Shown one piece after another: positions 1 to 5,237 of a DNA stretch of 7,607 nt (the stretch's first letter is position 1; every line of letters begins with the position of its first letter). Made by a program: the position numbers and the translations under genes. The notes under the pieces were generated by a model that worked only from the letters and a program-made list of their open reading frames with translations, was not told the origin of the DNA and did not search any database. Origin of the DNA: Nitrososphaerota archaeon (GTDB taxonomy: Archaea; Thermoproteota; Nitrososphaeria; Nitrososphaerales; JACQRY01); contig JACQRY010000068.1 in assembly GCA_016206275.1 (NCBI GenBank), forward strand, positions 1 through 7,607, given 5' to 3'.

Positions 1-471
1 AAGCTATCGCGCAGAGGTATCTCACCAGTCATAGCCACAGTCATCCTAGTCGCAGTCACACTCGTAGCAGGAGTCTCCATAGGAGGCTTCGTCTTCGGAC
101 TCTTCGGCACACAAACATCAACAGCACAGGTCACAGGCGCTTCAAGCACCTTCCCTTCAGGCGCCCTTGGAGGCACCGGGACCGCTATCACATGTGAAAC
201 TGCATTGGGCTACGGATCATTCAGTCTCCGCAACGTCGGAACAGCCAATGCCGTCGTTACAGAAATGACCTTGACGTATGGAGGACAAAGCTACACAATG
301 ACTAATGCCACAACCACATTCGCCACCGGCTGCGGACTAATCACTGCAGGAAGCGCTTCAACCCTATATCTTGCGGGCAGACCTGCAAATGCAGGTGCGG
401 GTCAGCTCTACATTGGTGAAGCTATTCTCAACACTGGTGCACGTGTCCAATTCACAGGACAATTCAAGTAG
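1..471 (+). CDS. Archaeal type IV pilin-like secreted protein (5' end outside window)
   Basis: The frame is open from base 1 to a TAG at 469-471 (156 residues visible). It begins KLSRRGISPVIATVILVAV, the Pilin_N/archaellin-type class III signal: a basic pair and Gly followed by a hydrophobic helix of about 25 residues (ISPVIATV...FVFGLFG). In this family prepilin peptidase (PibD/FlaK type) cuts between G and I, and the helix forms the filament core. The rest is Gly/Ala/Ser/Thr-rich, predicted beta-rich, with three Cys and no charged catalytic pattern, as expected for an exposed pilin head. Only a few N-terminal residues are probably missing, because such signals lie close to the start. A hairpin and T-tract follow directly, so this is the last gene of its transcript. 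Whether it builds adhesive pili or another surface filament cannot be told here. The call of pilin-like is firm; the role is inferred. Confidence 0.85.
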   Translation, partial: KLSRRGISPVIATVILVAVTLVAGVSIGGFVFGLFGTQTSTAQVTGASSTFPSGALGGTGTAITCETALGYGSFSLRNVGTANAVVTEMTLTYGGQSYTMTNATTTFATGCGLITAGSASTLYLAGRPANAGAGQLYIGEAILNTGARVQFTGQFK

Positions 472-480
472 AGAAGAAAC

Positions 481-531
481 AATGGTGGGTATACTCAGAA
501 CCCTGAGTATCCTACCCCCAACCCTTTTTTT
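481..531 (+). terminator. Hairpin plus T7 terminator after pilin gene
   Basis: ATACTCAG (491-498) pairs perfectly with CTGAGTAT (503-510) across a four-base loop AACC. The stem can be extended by GGGT/ACCC with a small bulge. Seven T follow at 525-531. Archaeal RNA polymerase stops at T-tracts, so this lies in the right place to end the pilin transcript. Confidence 0.6.
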
Positions 532-601
532 AGCAAGATTCCATGCCTCCTACTGTCCTTTTTTCCGTGAACTTCTCGGAAGATGTTCCGGTTAGTAGCG
601 T

Positions 602-640
602 AGGGTGATGATAACCCTGCAGGGATGGGTTATCTTCCCT
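602..640. repeat. Stem-loop inverted repeat
   Basis: GATAACCC (610-617) and GGGTTATC (627-634) are perfect eight-base arms around a nine-base loop. Outer arms AGGG (602-605) and CCCT (637-640) can extend the stem through a small internal loop. No T-tract follows directly, so a terminator role is weak. It may be an operator or an end of a lost element next to the methyltransferase remnant. Confidence 0.4.
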
Positions 641-667
641 GTAAAGACTTGGAACACCCCCTTATGA

Positions 668-985
668 CATAAACCGTTGTTCAAGATTGGCAAATCCCAT
701 GCAACAAGGAGACCCGTCGATTCTTATGAAGACAAATACGAACCAGAAATCCCCGAGTTGTCAACACACCCAGTTAACGGAGCGCATCCTGCGGTTTAAC
801 TTCAAGAATTGCTGCACAGACCTATACTTTCATCGTCGGGAGTCGGAGACGTTGCGCTGGATCCGTTCGTTGGAAGTGGGACTACCACAGTTGTTGCGAA
901 GAAATTCACTAGGAGATTTCTCGGGTGCGATATCAATCTTGAGTATGTGAAGATGGCAGAGGAGAGAATAAGTCTGCTTTTCTAA
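668..985 (+). pseudogene. DNA methyltransferase (N6_N4_Mtase family) C-terminal remnant
   Basis: One frame from 668 to TAA 983-985 reads, after position 770, PVNGAHPAV-stop-LQELLHRPILSS and then DVALDPFVGSGTTTVVAKK...LGCDINLEYVKMAEERI. The DPFVGSGTT segment is the AdoMet-binding motif I, and the following D-I-N-x-E-Y-x-x-x-A-x-x-R-I is the usual end of beta-class (N4-cytosine/N6-adenine) methyltransferases, where motif I lies near the C-terminus. HPAV before it matches the conserved HPA(V/T)(F/Y)P element. A TAA at 797-799 interrupts the frame right after HPAV, where an aromatic residue is usual. The N-terminal part with the catalytic (D/S)PP(Y/W) motif is absent: a stop (665-667) lies upstream and no similar sequence precedes it. 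It is therefore a truncated, nonsense-interrupted remnant, probably of a lost restriction-modification or solitary methylase gene. The family call is strong; the 5' limit is approximate. Confidence 0.75.
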
Positions 986-1016
986 TGGTTGACTAGGCGC
1001 TAGCGCTATTCTTCCT

Positions 1017-1484
1017 TTATTTGAATTCCAAGTAGAACTTTCCTTCTTCGGGATTCACGACCAGTTTGTGGGTAGTCGAGATGTCTTTCATTCCGAGCAC
1101 AGGCGGAACATCGTCTCTTTCTGCTACGGCCACCCACGCTTCGATTTCAGGAGAAGTCTTACCGTCGCCGTCTTCAAACCTCAGTTTGAGCCTGGTGAGA
1201 GAAGCGTTGAGTCGAGCTCTCGGCACTACGCCACCGAGGATTATTGGGACAGATGTCTTGACCTCAAAGGCGTCGCCGTATCTGGTAGGCAGGAGGGTGA
1301 CTGTTGCGCCAGTGTCGTAAATCATGAGCAACGGCTCTGACCATCGTGCAGAAGTTTTGAAGGATACTGCGACTGGGTAGACGAAACTCGTTCCAATTTC
1401 TGTTCGGAACGTCTTTCTGACCGAGTCTTCTATGTCTGGTCTAAACCTTGTTCGGGCTATGTTGAATGAGAGGCGCGAGGACAA
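1017..1484 (-). CDS. Retropepsin-like aspartic protease, copy 1
   Basis: The product (155 residues from TTG at 1484) has IYDTGATVTLLP at residues 55-66, the catalytic D-T/S-G-A motif of retropepsin-like (clan AA) aspartic proteases with the usual hydrophobic strand and following TLLP. About 70 residues later VPPVLGMKDI matches the second conserved element, two hydrophobic residues and Gly of the psi-loop, so the whole protease domain seems present. These proteins work as dimers, each giving one Asp; no transmembrane helix is visible, so it is probably cytosolic. I prefer TTG 1484 because GGTGA lies five bases upstream and the N-terminus (SSRLSFNI) then lines up with copy 2 (PSIRVSLD). Longer starts up to 1559 run deep into the upstream gene. 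It overlaps the DUF5678-like gene by 44 bases, so translation is probably coupled. The target is unknown; the neighbour is a possible substrate or regulator. Confidence 0.75.
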   Translation of the reverse strand: MSSRLSFNIARTRFRPDIEDSVRKTFRTEIGTSFVYPVAVSFKTSARWSEPLLMIYDTGATVTLLPTRYGDAFEVKTSVPIILGGVVPRARLNASLTRLKLRFEDGDGKTSPEIEAWVAVAERDDVPPVLGMKDISTTHKLVVNPEEGKFYLEFK

Positions 1485-1677
1485 AGGGTTCACCTGACAG
1501 GATATACGCTGTGACGAAATTACTGGAAGACTTGGATGCGAGGTCTCTAGCCTTGCCATACTCTCGGTCGGCTGCTAGGACCTCTCCGTCCTTGACTGCT
1601 ACGTACATATTTGGATATTTCTCTTGGAGCTCGGAGTAATGCTTGCTTATCCATTCGAAGTCTGTGCTGCGGGACAT
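1441..1677 (-). CDS. DUF5678-like small protein, copy 1
   Basis: A 78-residue protein in which residues 8-35 (EWISKHYSELQEKYPNMYVA and onward) follow the DUF5678 pattern: aromatic residue, helix, E-L-x-E-K-Y-x-x-x-(W/Y)-V-A-V-x-D-G-x-V. This family is small, archaeal and bacterial, and has no established function. The last 20 residues (from SGEPFVLAPL) extend past the domain and overlap the protease start. The same gene order recurs immediately upstream, so the pair behaves as a unit. Transcription probably starts from a TATA-like ATTTAA at 1711-1716, with a short leader containing GTAGGTAAG just before ATG 1677. A regulatory, antitoxin-like or substrate-presenting role for the protease is only an inference from the repeated pairing. 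Confidence 0.7.
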   Translation of the reverse strand: MSRSTDFEWISKHYSELQEKYPNMYVAVKDGEVLAADREYGKARDLASKSSSNFVTAYILSGEPFVLAPLIQHSPNKV

Positions 1678-1710
1678 CTTACCTACATATTACAGATTAG
1701 CGCACTAGGC

Positions 1711-1716
1711 TTAAAT
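1711..1716 (-). promoter_or_regulatory. TATA-like element for DUF5678/protease copy 1
   Basis: On the minus strand this reads ATTTAA, centred about 36 bases before ATG 1677. A start site about 25 bases downstream would leave a leader of about 10 bases. The match to consensus is modest. Confidence 0.4.
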
Positions 1717-1740
1717 CGTTATCGGATGTGGATAGCGTGT

Positions 1741-2043
1741 TTAAAAGAGACCACTGATCCAAGCGACACTTACTTTCATCTGGCACTTTGGATCAGGAAC
1801 TAGGCCACGAACATAGTAGCTGGTTATTACTCGCTTTTCGATGCGCGTCCACAACCATTTGGGGAGAATAGAGGTGTGGGCTCCTGTGTCAACAATTGCA
1901 TCCTGAGGCTCTGTCCATTCCGAAGGAGATTTGAAGATCGCAGACGCTATGAGGCGAAGCAATCCGTCGTAGTCAGGTATACGCTTCAGTAACTCCAGAT
2001 CGTATTGGCTTATGAAGTCAAGGCTTACCCTAATAGATGGCAA
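1741..2043 (-). CDS. Retropepsin-like protein, copy 2, C-terminally short
   Basis: A 100-residue product with DAIVDTGAHTSILP at residues 48-61, again the D-T-G-A catalytic motif and hydrophobic tail of retropepsin-like proteases. TTG 2043 is chosen because GGAG lies seven bases upstream, no ATG or GTG is available, and the N-terminus aligns with copy 1. It overlaps the DUF5678-like gene by 14 bases. Copy 1 continues about 98 residues past the catalytic Asp; this one stops after about 48, at KVSVAWISGLF, within a beta-strand that aligns with the middle of copy 1. The psi-loop element (LLG/VLG) is therefore missing, and I found no continuation of it in the other two frames before the copy 1 promoter. 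It is probably an inactive truncation, though a minimal or heterodimer-forming protein (with copy 1) cannot be excluded. Confidence 0.65.
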   Translation of the reverse strand: MPSIRVSLDFISQYDLELLKRIPDYDGLLRLIASAIFKSPSEWTEPQDAIVDTGAHTSILPKWLWTRIEKRVITSYYVRGLVPDPKCQMKVSVAWISGLF

Positions 2044-2254
2044 CCCCTGACTCCACGAAGGTCATGTAGATCTCCTTTCTGCCAGTCAACCTAGCAGCTT
2101 CTTCTCTGACCTTGGTACCATCTTTCCCATAACTCACTACTTTCCTGGCAACAATGGCAACCCACATATTTTTGTACTGTTTCTGCAACTCTCCGTAGTG
2201 CTCTCTTCCCCATTTCATGTCTTCCCAGAACTCTTTTGAAATCGTTAGGGCCAT
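2030..2254 (-). CDS. DUF5678-like small protein, copy 2
   Basis: A 74-residue protein sharing with copy 1 the core H-Y-x-E-L-Q-x-x-Y-x-N-M-(W/Y)-V-A (residues 19-33), then a strand (KVVSYG) and a helix (KVREEAARLTG), the DUF5678-like arrangement. Outside the core the copies are quite different, so the duplication is old or the units were acquired separately. ATG 2254 is preferred over GTG 2263 because AGGTG lies six bases upstream of it; a strong TATA box is at 2289-2297. It heads the four-gene array and overlaps the truncated protease copy 2 downstream. Function is unknown; no catalytic residues can be named. Confidence 0.65.
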   Translation of the reverse strand: MALTISKEFWEDMKWGREHYGELQKQYKNMWVAIVARKVVSYGKDGTKVREEAARLTGRKEIYMTFVESGVAIY

Positions 2255-2288
2255 CGTTTGCACCTAATACATACTTAATGGAACGCTG

Positions 2289-2297
2289 TTAAATAAA
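2289..2297 (-). promoter_or_regulatory. TATA box for DUF5678/protease copy 2
   Basis: On the minus strand this reads TTTATTTAA, a good archaeal TATA box about 39 bases before ATG 2254, leaving a short leader that contains the AGGTG ribosome site. Confidence 0.6.
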
Positions 2298-2304
2298 CAC
2301 TTCA

Positions 2305-2319
2305 TCTTCTCTGAGAAGA
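2305..2319. promoter_or_regulatory. 15-base palindrome upstream of TATA box
   Basis: TCTTCTC-T-GAGAAGA has perfect seven-base arms around one base. It lies 8 bases upstream of the TATA box for the DUF5678/protease copy 2 unit. The position suits an activator or repressor site; the partner is unknown. Confidence 0.35.
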
Positions 2320-2368
2320 CAATATCGGTCTCAACACTCTTCTAAGATCTCTCTGGGTTTTGTGAATC

Positions 2369-2521
2369 ATGATTGTGGTTGCTCAGCTCCGGTCAGGGTT
2401 CCTAGCAATTGCTACTGATTTTGTGGATCGTACTCCTCGACCTGCAGAGGAGGGTATGGATGCTATGATTGAAAATGTTATGCGTGTGTATACTTTCATT
2501 CGTAAAGGGATTTCGGTTTGA
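2369..2521 (+). CDS. Possible small protein, unknown (50 residues)
   Basis: ATG 2369 to TGA 2519-2521 encodes 50 residues. The second half, DFVDRTPRPAEEGMDAMIEN followed by VMRVYTFIRKGISV, has a protein-like mix of charged and hydrophobic residues suggesting one amphipathic helix. No clear TATA box or strong ribosome site precedes it and I recognise no family. It may be the end of a decayed gene. It lies between two divergently transcribed regions, so transcription from its own promoter would be needed. Low certainty. Confidence 0.3.
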   Translation: MIVVAQLRSGFLAIATDFVDRTPRPAEEGMDAMIENVMRVYTFIRKGISV

Positions 2522-2597
2522 GTAGGGATGCGATTTCGGAGACGAATAGAGTGCTACGCTGGTAAGTCAAACCTTAGACTGCCTGTTTGAACAGATA

Positions 2598-2604
2598 CAT
2601 ATTT
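2598..2604 (+). promoter_or_regulatory. TATA-like element for coiled-coil gene
   Basis: CATATTT is centred about 25 bases before ATG 2626, the spacing expected for leaderless transcription. It supports ATG 2626 over TTG 2587. Confidence 0.4.
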
Positions 2605-2625
2605 CTCTTGATTCAAGCAATCATC

Positions 2626-2826
2626 ATGAGACAGCTGGAAGCGAGGCCGAAAAACATTGAATCTAGGATTGAAAAGATAGAAAAAGAGCTGCTTGTCATG
2701 AAACTAGCTTTGAAGAAGCAGAAGACCAAGAAGATAAAATTGAATAAACTTGTCGACGAGATAAGTTCGAAGGCAAAGCCAATTGAAACCACTTCTTTAA
2801 TAGGAAAAATGCGAAACAAGACCTAA
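2626..2826 (+). CDS. Coiled-coil antitoxin-like protein without an adjacent toxin
   Basis: A 66-residue, strongly basic protein. Residues 10-33 (NIESRIEKIEKELLVMKLAL and onward) form a clear heptad-patterned helix, followed by a Lys-rich linker and a second helix (NKLVDEISSKAK). Short proteins of this plan occur in archaea directly upstream of PIN toxins, and I infer an antitoxin, although no named family is certain. No PIN gene follows: the next 87 bases carry no recognisable toxin before the end of the convergent PIN gene at 2914. The toxin may have been lost. ATG 2626 is chosen because of the TATA-like CATATTT about 25 bases upstream; a longer product from TTG 2587 is possible. It could also be a small nucleic-acid-binding protein. 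Confidence 0.5.
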   Translation: MRQLEARPKNIESRIEKIEKELLVMKLALKKQKTKKIKLNKLVDEISSKAKPIETTSLIGKMRNKT

Positions 2827-2913
2827 GAGGGTCATGGAAAAGCATCAGCTAGAGGAAGGGAATGAAACAGTGTTTGTGGAGGAGGATGGAATCGACTTGC
2901 GGTCTGATGGATT

Positions 2914-3369
2914 CTACGTCTCCCCCGGCATGAGGAGTTCGCCGAATCTTCGCCTGATGATTTCCAACATGGTTCGTGGGGTTACTATTCTTATTCCTCT
3001 GAACACTTCTAATTCGAAAAGATGATGATCTCCAGAAACGATGTAGTTAGACTTGCCGTCGTATGCGGTGTTGATGATGACGTCGTCCTTGGGGTCTTCG
3101 ACCACAAGCTTCAGTATCGAGCTCGGCTTTACGATTGTGGAAGCATCCCGTATGGCATCGACGAACTGTTCAATGTCTCCAGCGGAATACTCGAATCTTT
3201 CCTTCACCTCTTGTCGTGAGAGGACATCTCTGAACTCGTCGAGAATTGGCTCAGATAATACCATCTCCATTTCCGGGAAAGTGAGTACAATATCAAGGAT
3301 GGCTGCAGGTTGCCCTCGCCTGGAGATGAAAGCAGAGACAAGGACATTCGTGTCAAAAGTGATCCTCAT
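2914..3369 (-). CDS. PIN-domain toxin, COG1569-type
   Basis: A 151-residue single-domain PIN protein, a predicted Mg-dependent RNase and toxin of a VapC-like pair. RITFDTNVLVSAF gives the first acidic residue (D6). SEPILDEF supplies E40/E45, EDPKDDVII gives D92, D95 and D96, and IVSGDHHLFEL gives D114, the order and spacing of PIN catalytic residues. The run YIVSGDHHLFEL...IRIVTPR is characteristic of the putative toxin family COG1569 (TIGR00305). Length is normal and no residue is missing, so it should be active. ATG 3369 overlaps the antitoxin stop as ATGA, with AAAGGT six bases upstream, so the two are translationally coupled and share the promoter at 3667-3674. It is expected to be held inactive by the AbrB-type partner. 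The family and toxin assignment are firm; the RNA target is unknown. Confidence 0.88.
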   Translation of the reverse strand: MRITFDTNVLVSAFISRRGQPAAILDIVLTFPEMEMVLSEPILDEFRDVLSRQEVKERFEYSAGDIEQFVDAIRDASTIVKPSSILKLVVEDPKDDVIINTAYDGKSNYIVSGDHHLFELEVFRGIRIVTPRTMLEIIRRRFGELLMPGET

Positions 3370-3632
3370 GCCGTAACCTTTCGCGATGCTGCGATCAGAC
3401 GGTCAATCTCCTTCTGACTGAAGCCTACCTTGCGTGCCTTCTCCCTCGACTTTGCTAACAGACTCTTCAGCCTCAGCCTCTCCTGAGAGAGCTCAAGCTT
3501 CCTAAGAACAAGAGTATCGTCCAGCCCGAGGATTACAAACCTAGTGCCTTCCTTCAGCTTCATCCTCTTCCTCATCTCATTGGGAATCACCACTTGGCCC
3601 TTCTCGGAAAGCCTTGTGAAATCCAGACTCAT
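3366..3632 (-). CDS. AbrB/MazE-type antitoxin (partner of 2914-3369)
   Basis: From ATG 3632 the product has 88 residues. FTRLSEKGQVVIPNEMRKRM near the start is a SpoVT/AbrB swapped-hairpin DNA-binding domain with the hallmark S-x-K-G-Q-V-V-I-P; the rest (LELSQERLRLKSLLAKSREK and onward) is a helical tail expected to wrap the toxin. It binds the PIN toxin and, with it, probably represses its own operon. ATG 3632 is preferred over ATG 3641 because GGGTG lies six bases upstream. An 18-base palindrome (3644-3661) between TATA box and start is a ready candidate operator. The gene overlaps the PIN gene by four bases, the usual antitoxin-first order. Confidence 0.88.
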   Translation of the reverse strand: MSLDFTRLSEKGQVVIPNEMRKRMKLKEGTRFVILGLDDTLVLRKLELSQERLRLKSLLAKSREKARKVGFSQKEIDRLIAASRKVTA

Positions 3633-3643
3633 CACATTCACCC

Positions 3644-3661
3644 AGTAAGATGTATCTTACT
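3644..3661. promoter_or_regulatory. 18-base palindromic operator candidate
   Basis: AGTAAGATGTATCTTACT has perfect eight-base arms around two central bases. It covers the expected transcription start of the AbrB/PIN operon, just downstream of its TATA box. Bound protein here would block initiation, fitting autorepression by the AbrB antitoxin. Confidence 0.6.
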
Positions 3662-3666
3662 CAGAC

Positions 3667-3674
3667 TATTTATA
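3667..3674 (-). promoter_or_regulatory. TATA box for AbrB/PIN operon
   Basis: The minus strand reads GCTATAAATAG, a near-ideal archaeal TATA box. It places the start site near 3644, within the palindrome and about 10 bases before ATG 3632. Confidence 0.7.
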
Positions 3675-3738
3675 GCTTGGCAATGGCAATATGAGGAGGG
3701 ATAATGTAAATGTGGCCGTGGAGGCCCAATCCAATATC

Positions 3739-4152
3739 TTATGTGGTGATGATATTTGGTCCGAGCCTCTTCCAATCATCTGTGTCATCGGTTACTATTG
3801 TGTTCCAGCCGAGTTTCTGCATTTTGAGCCAGATCATGGCGTCTCCAGCCTCGTTTCCCTTTGAGGTTAGTGAGTGTAGTTCTTCGATGTCGTTTAATGT
3901 GATGTCTGGGGATCTGACTTCTATTTCGAGTTCTTTTAGGAGTTTGGGGAAGCGGTCCTGTATGTTGAGTAGGATTTTTTCGCGTCTGTGATTCTTTTTT
4001 GCTTTGGCTTTCTTGAGTTCTAGTTCGGTTACTTTCATGAATTCGAAGATGACGAGGTCGACGGTGGCGAGGTGTTCTTCTTTTCGGAGGAGTTGGCGTA
4101 GTCTTGCTGCTCCTTTGAAGAAGGCGGAGGTGTCTATGACGAGGGTTGTCAT
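3739..4152 (-). CDS. PIN-domain toxin, VapC-like
   Basis: A 137-residue PIN protein. LVIDTSAFFKG carries D7; TVDLVIFEFMKV carries E37 at the expected position; NEAGDAMIWLKMQKLG carries D104; and TIVTDDTDDWKR gives the last acidic pair (D122/D123). The four acidic positions of the PIN active site are thus present and the length is normal. A Lys/Arg-rich stretch (ELKKAKAKKNHRREK, residues 45-59) between the second and third motifs probably contacts RNA. ATG 4152 follows directly after the antitoxin stop codon (no bases between) and has no clear ribosome site, so it depends on translation of the upstream gene. It is predicted to be an RNase toxin neutralised by the AbrB-like partner. It is clearly distinct from the COG1569-type PIN next door. 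Confidence 0.85.
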   Translation of the reverse strand: MTTLVIDTSAFFKGAARLRQLLRKEEHLATVDLVIFEFMKVTELELKKAKAKKNHRREKILLNIQDRFPKLLKELEIEVRSPDITLNDIEELHSLTSKGNEAGDAMIWLKMQKLGWNTIVTDDTDDWKRLGPNIITT

Positions 4153-4458
4153 CTATGTTTTGATGGTTTTGGGCCGTGGGATGGTTTCTCCGACTTTGGT
4201 CTCTATTTCTTCTGAGTCCAGTGAGAGTAGTCCTGCTTTTGTGAGGAGGTTCTCCCATTCGTCCAGTGCTTGTATCTTGTGGTTGAGTTTTAGTTTGCTG
4301 ACTGTTTCTTTGAATCTTTCTGCGAGGTTCTTGTTTGATGTTATGAGCACTGCGTCGGGGGCGGATACTGCTATGACCTTGGTTCCTTCGGTGATGTTGG
4401 TGTTGGATGGGAGTGTGACTCGCCTTTTCTTGTCTACGGTTCTATGGGCTGCGGACAT
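4153..4458 (-). CDS. AbrB/SpoVT-like antitoxin (partner of 3739-4152)
   Basis: From ATG 4458 the product has 101 residues. HRTVDKKRRVTLPSNTNITE (residues 5-24) and GTKVIAVSAPDAVLITS form the AbrB swapped-hairpin fold, V-D-x-K-x-R-V-T-L-P replacing the commoner K-G-Q-V-x-I-P. The long tail (AERFKETVSKLK onward) should bind the toxin. An upstream ATG at 4524 would add 22 residues, but it lies upstream of the TATA-like element at 4488-4495, so ATG 4458, about 33 bases downstream of that element, is favoured. Three TTCCCAC-type half-sites surround the promoter and fit operator binding by the antitoxin. It ends immediately before the toxin ATG. Confidence 0.82.
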   Translation of the reverse strand: MSAAHRTVDKKRRVTLPSNTNITEGTKVIAVSAPDAVLITSNKNLAERFKETVSKLKLNHKIQALDEWENLLTKAGLLSLDSEEIETKVGETIPRPKTIKT

Positions 4459-4514
4459 TTCCCACTGTGTGGAGGGGTTTTTGTGGGAATATATCTTTTT
4501 CTTTTTTCCCACTG
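4459..4514. promoter_or_regulatory. Three evenly spaced operator half-sites at an AbrB/PIN promoter
   Basis: TTCCCACTG occurs at 4459-4467 and again at 4506-4514; the inverted core GTGGGAA lies between them at 4483-4489. Centres are 23-24 bases apart, a little over two helical turns. The TATA-like element (minus strand GATATATT, 4488-4495) sits in the middle and the first site abuts the start codon. The arrangement suggests cooperative binding by a dimeric autorepressor. Confidence 0.5.
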
Positions 4515-4571
4515 GTTGAATCATATGGCTTGTTTTTCCTTGCTGCGCATTGGGGACAGAAGATGTTTGTA

Positions 4572-4741
4572 TGGTTTCAGAGTTTTCTGTTGGTAGTACG
4601 AGGTGTTGTAAAAGATATTTTGAATGGGGAGTTTAGGCAGAATTGGATAGTGATGATTAGGTTCGATTCTGTTGTCAATGAATTGTCAGTTTCTATGCAC
4701 GGTTGTCAGGGTGATGGAGAAATCTTGTGGTGACGTAGCTC
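4572..4741 (+). repeat. Dispersed repeat, copy A
   Basis: Bases 4572-4664 match copy B (5497-5589) at 92 of 93 positions, in the same orientation; the one difference is C4599/T5524. Beyond 4664 similarity to copy B continues more weakly (GTGATGGAG...ATCTT), while similarity to copy C becomes clearer (GAATTGTC, GTTGTCAGG). It lies directly upstream of the AbrB/PIN operon ending at 3739 and downstream of the vapBC operon at 4821-5455. The outer limit is approximate. Confidence 0.85.
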
Positions 4742-4820
4742 GGCTTTGCTTAACTGATCGGTGGCTTTGTCTATGCGGTTTATCCCGGGTGTGGCCTTGG
4801 GCTTTTCCTATGATTGGTAT

Positions 4821-5237
4821 TTACTTTAGGTCTGTTGGGTTAAGTACCATGAGACTTGGGACCCTGTTGAAGTGTTTTTGGTTTAGTGTTAAAACGGCGT
4901 ATCCGTTTTCCAAGGCTATGCAGGCTGTGAATAGGTCTCTTGGATCTATGGGTATTCCTGTGGATTCTAGTTTTGCCAACACTTCGGCGGATTTTTCGGC
5001 TGAATGGTCGTCTAGGTCCAGTATTTCGATGCTGGAGAGGAAGGTTTTGGCTGAGGCGAGGTTGGTCTCTAAATTCTTTGATTTGTATGCTCCGTAATAT
5101 AGTTCGAATGCGTTTATTATTGTGGTGGCGAGGTGGGATGTGTCCTGTAGTTTGGCGATTAGTTGAGACTCTTTTTTTCCGCGGAGATGGTGGATGATGA
5201 TGCTTGTGTCTAGTGCTATTCTTTTCGGTGTTTCCAT
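4821..5237 (-). CDS. vapC: VapC PIN-domain RNase toxin
   Basis: From ATG 5237 the protein has 138 residues, normal for VapC. RIALDTSIIIHHLRGK carries D10; TTIINAFELYYGAYKS carries E45, with the E-L-x-x-G-x-x-x-(S/A) context typical of VapC; IDPRDLFTACIALENG carries D98 and D101; VLTLNQKHFNRVPSL carries N119 in the (T)x-N-x-x-x-F ending. This is the canonical VapC order, and all catalytic positions are filled. VapC enzymes cut tRNA or rRNA when free of VapB. The gene overlaps vapB by 22 bases, and GGAG lies three bases before ATG 5237; the longer reading up to 5300 lies inside vapB and is rejected. The operon is bracketed by repeat copies A and B. Confidence 0.9.
   Translation of the reverse strand: METPKRIALDTSIIIHHLRGKKESQLIAKLQDTSHLATTIINAFELYYGAYKSKNLETNLASAKTFLSSIEILDLDDHSAEKSAEVLAKLESTGIPIDPRDLFTACIALENGYAVLTLNQKHFNRVPSLMVLNPTDLK

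Noticed and set aside
997..1006. Ten-base palindrome GCGCTAGCGC between the convergent ends of the methyltransferase remnant and protease copy 1
   Set aside because: Short, without a T-tract on either side; too little to call a terminator or operator.
2834..3025. 63-codon plus-strand frame after the coiled-coil gene
   Set aside because: More than half is antisense to the firmly assigned PIN gene; the first 27 codons show no toxin motif, although ATG 2834 is preceded by GAGGG.
3785..4258. Long minus-strand frame rich in Arg, Lys, Thr and Pro
   Set aside because: Shadow of the PIN gene and its AbrB partner, which carry clear motifs in another frame.
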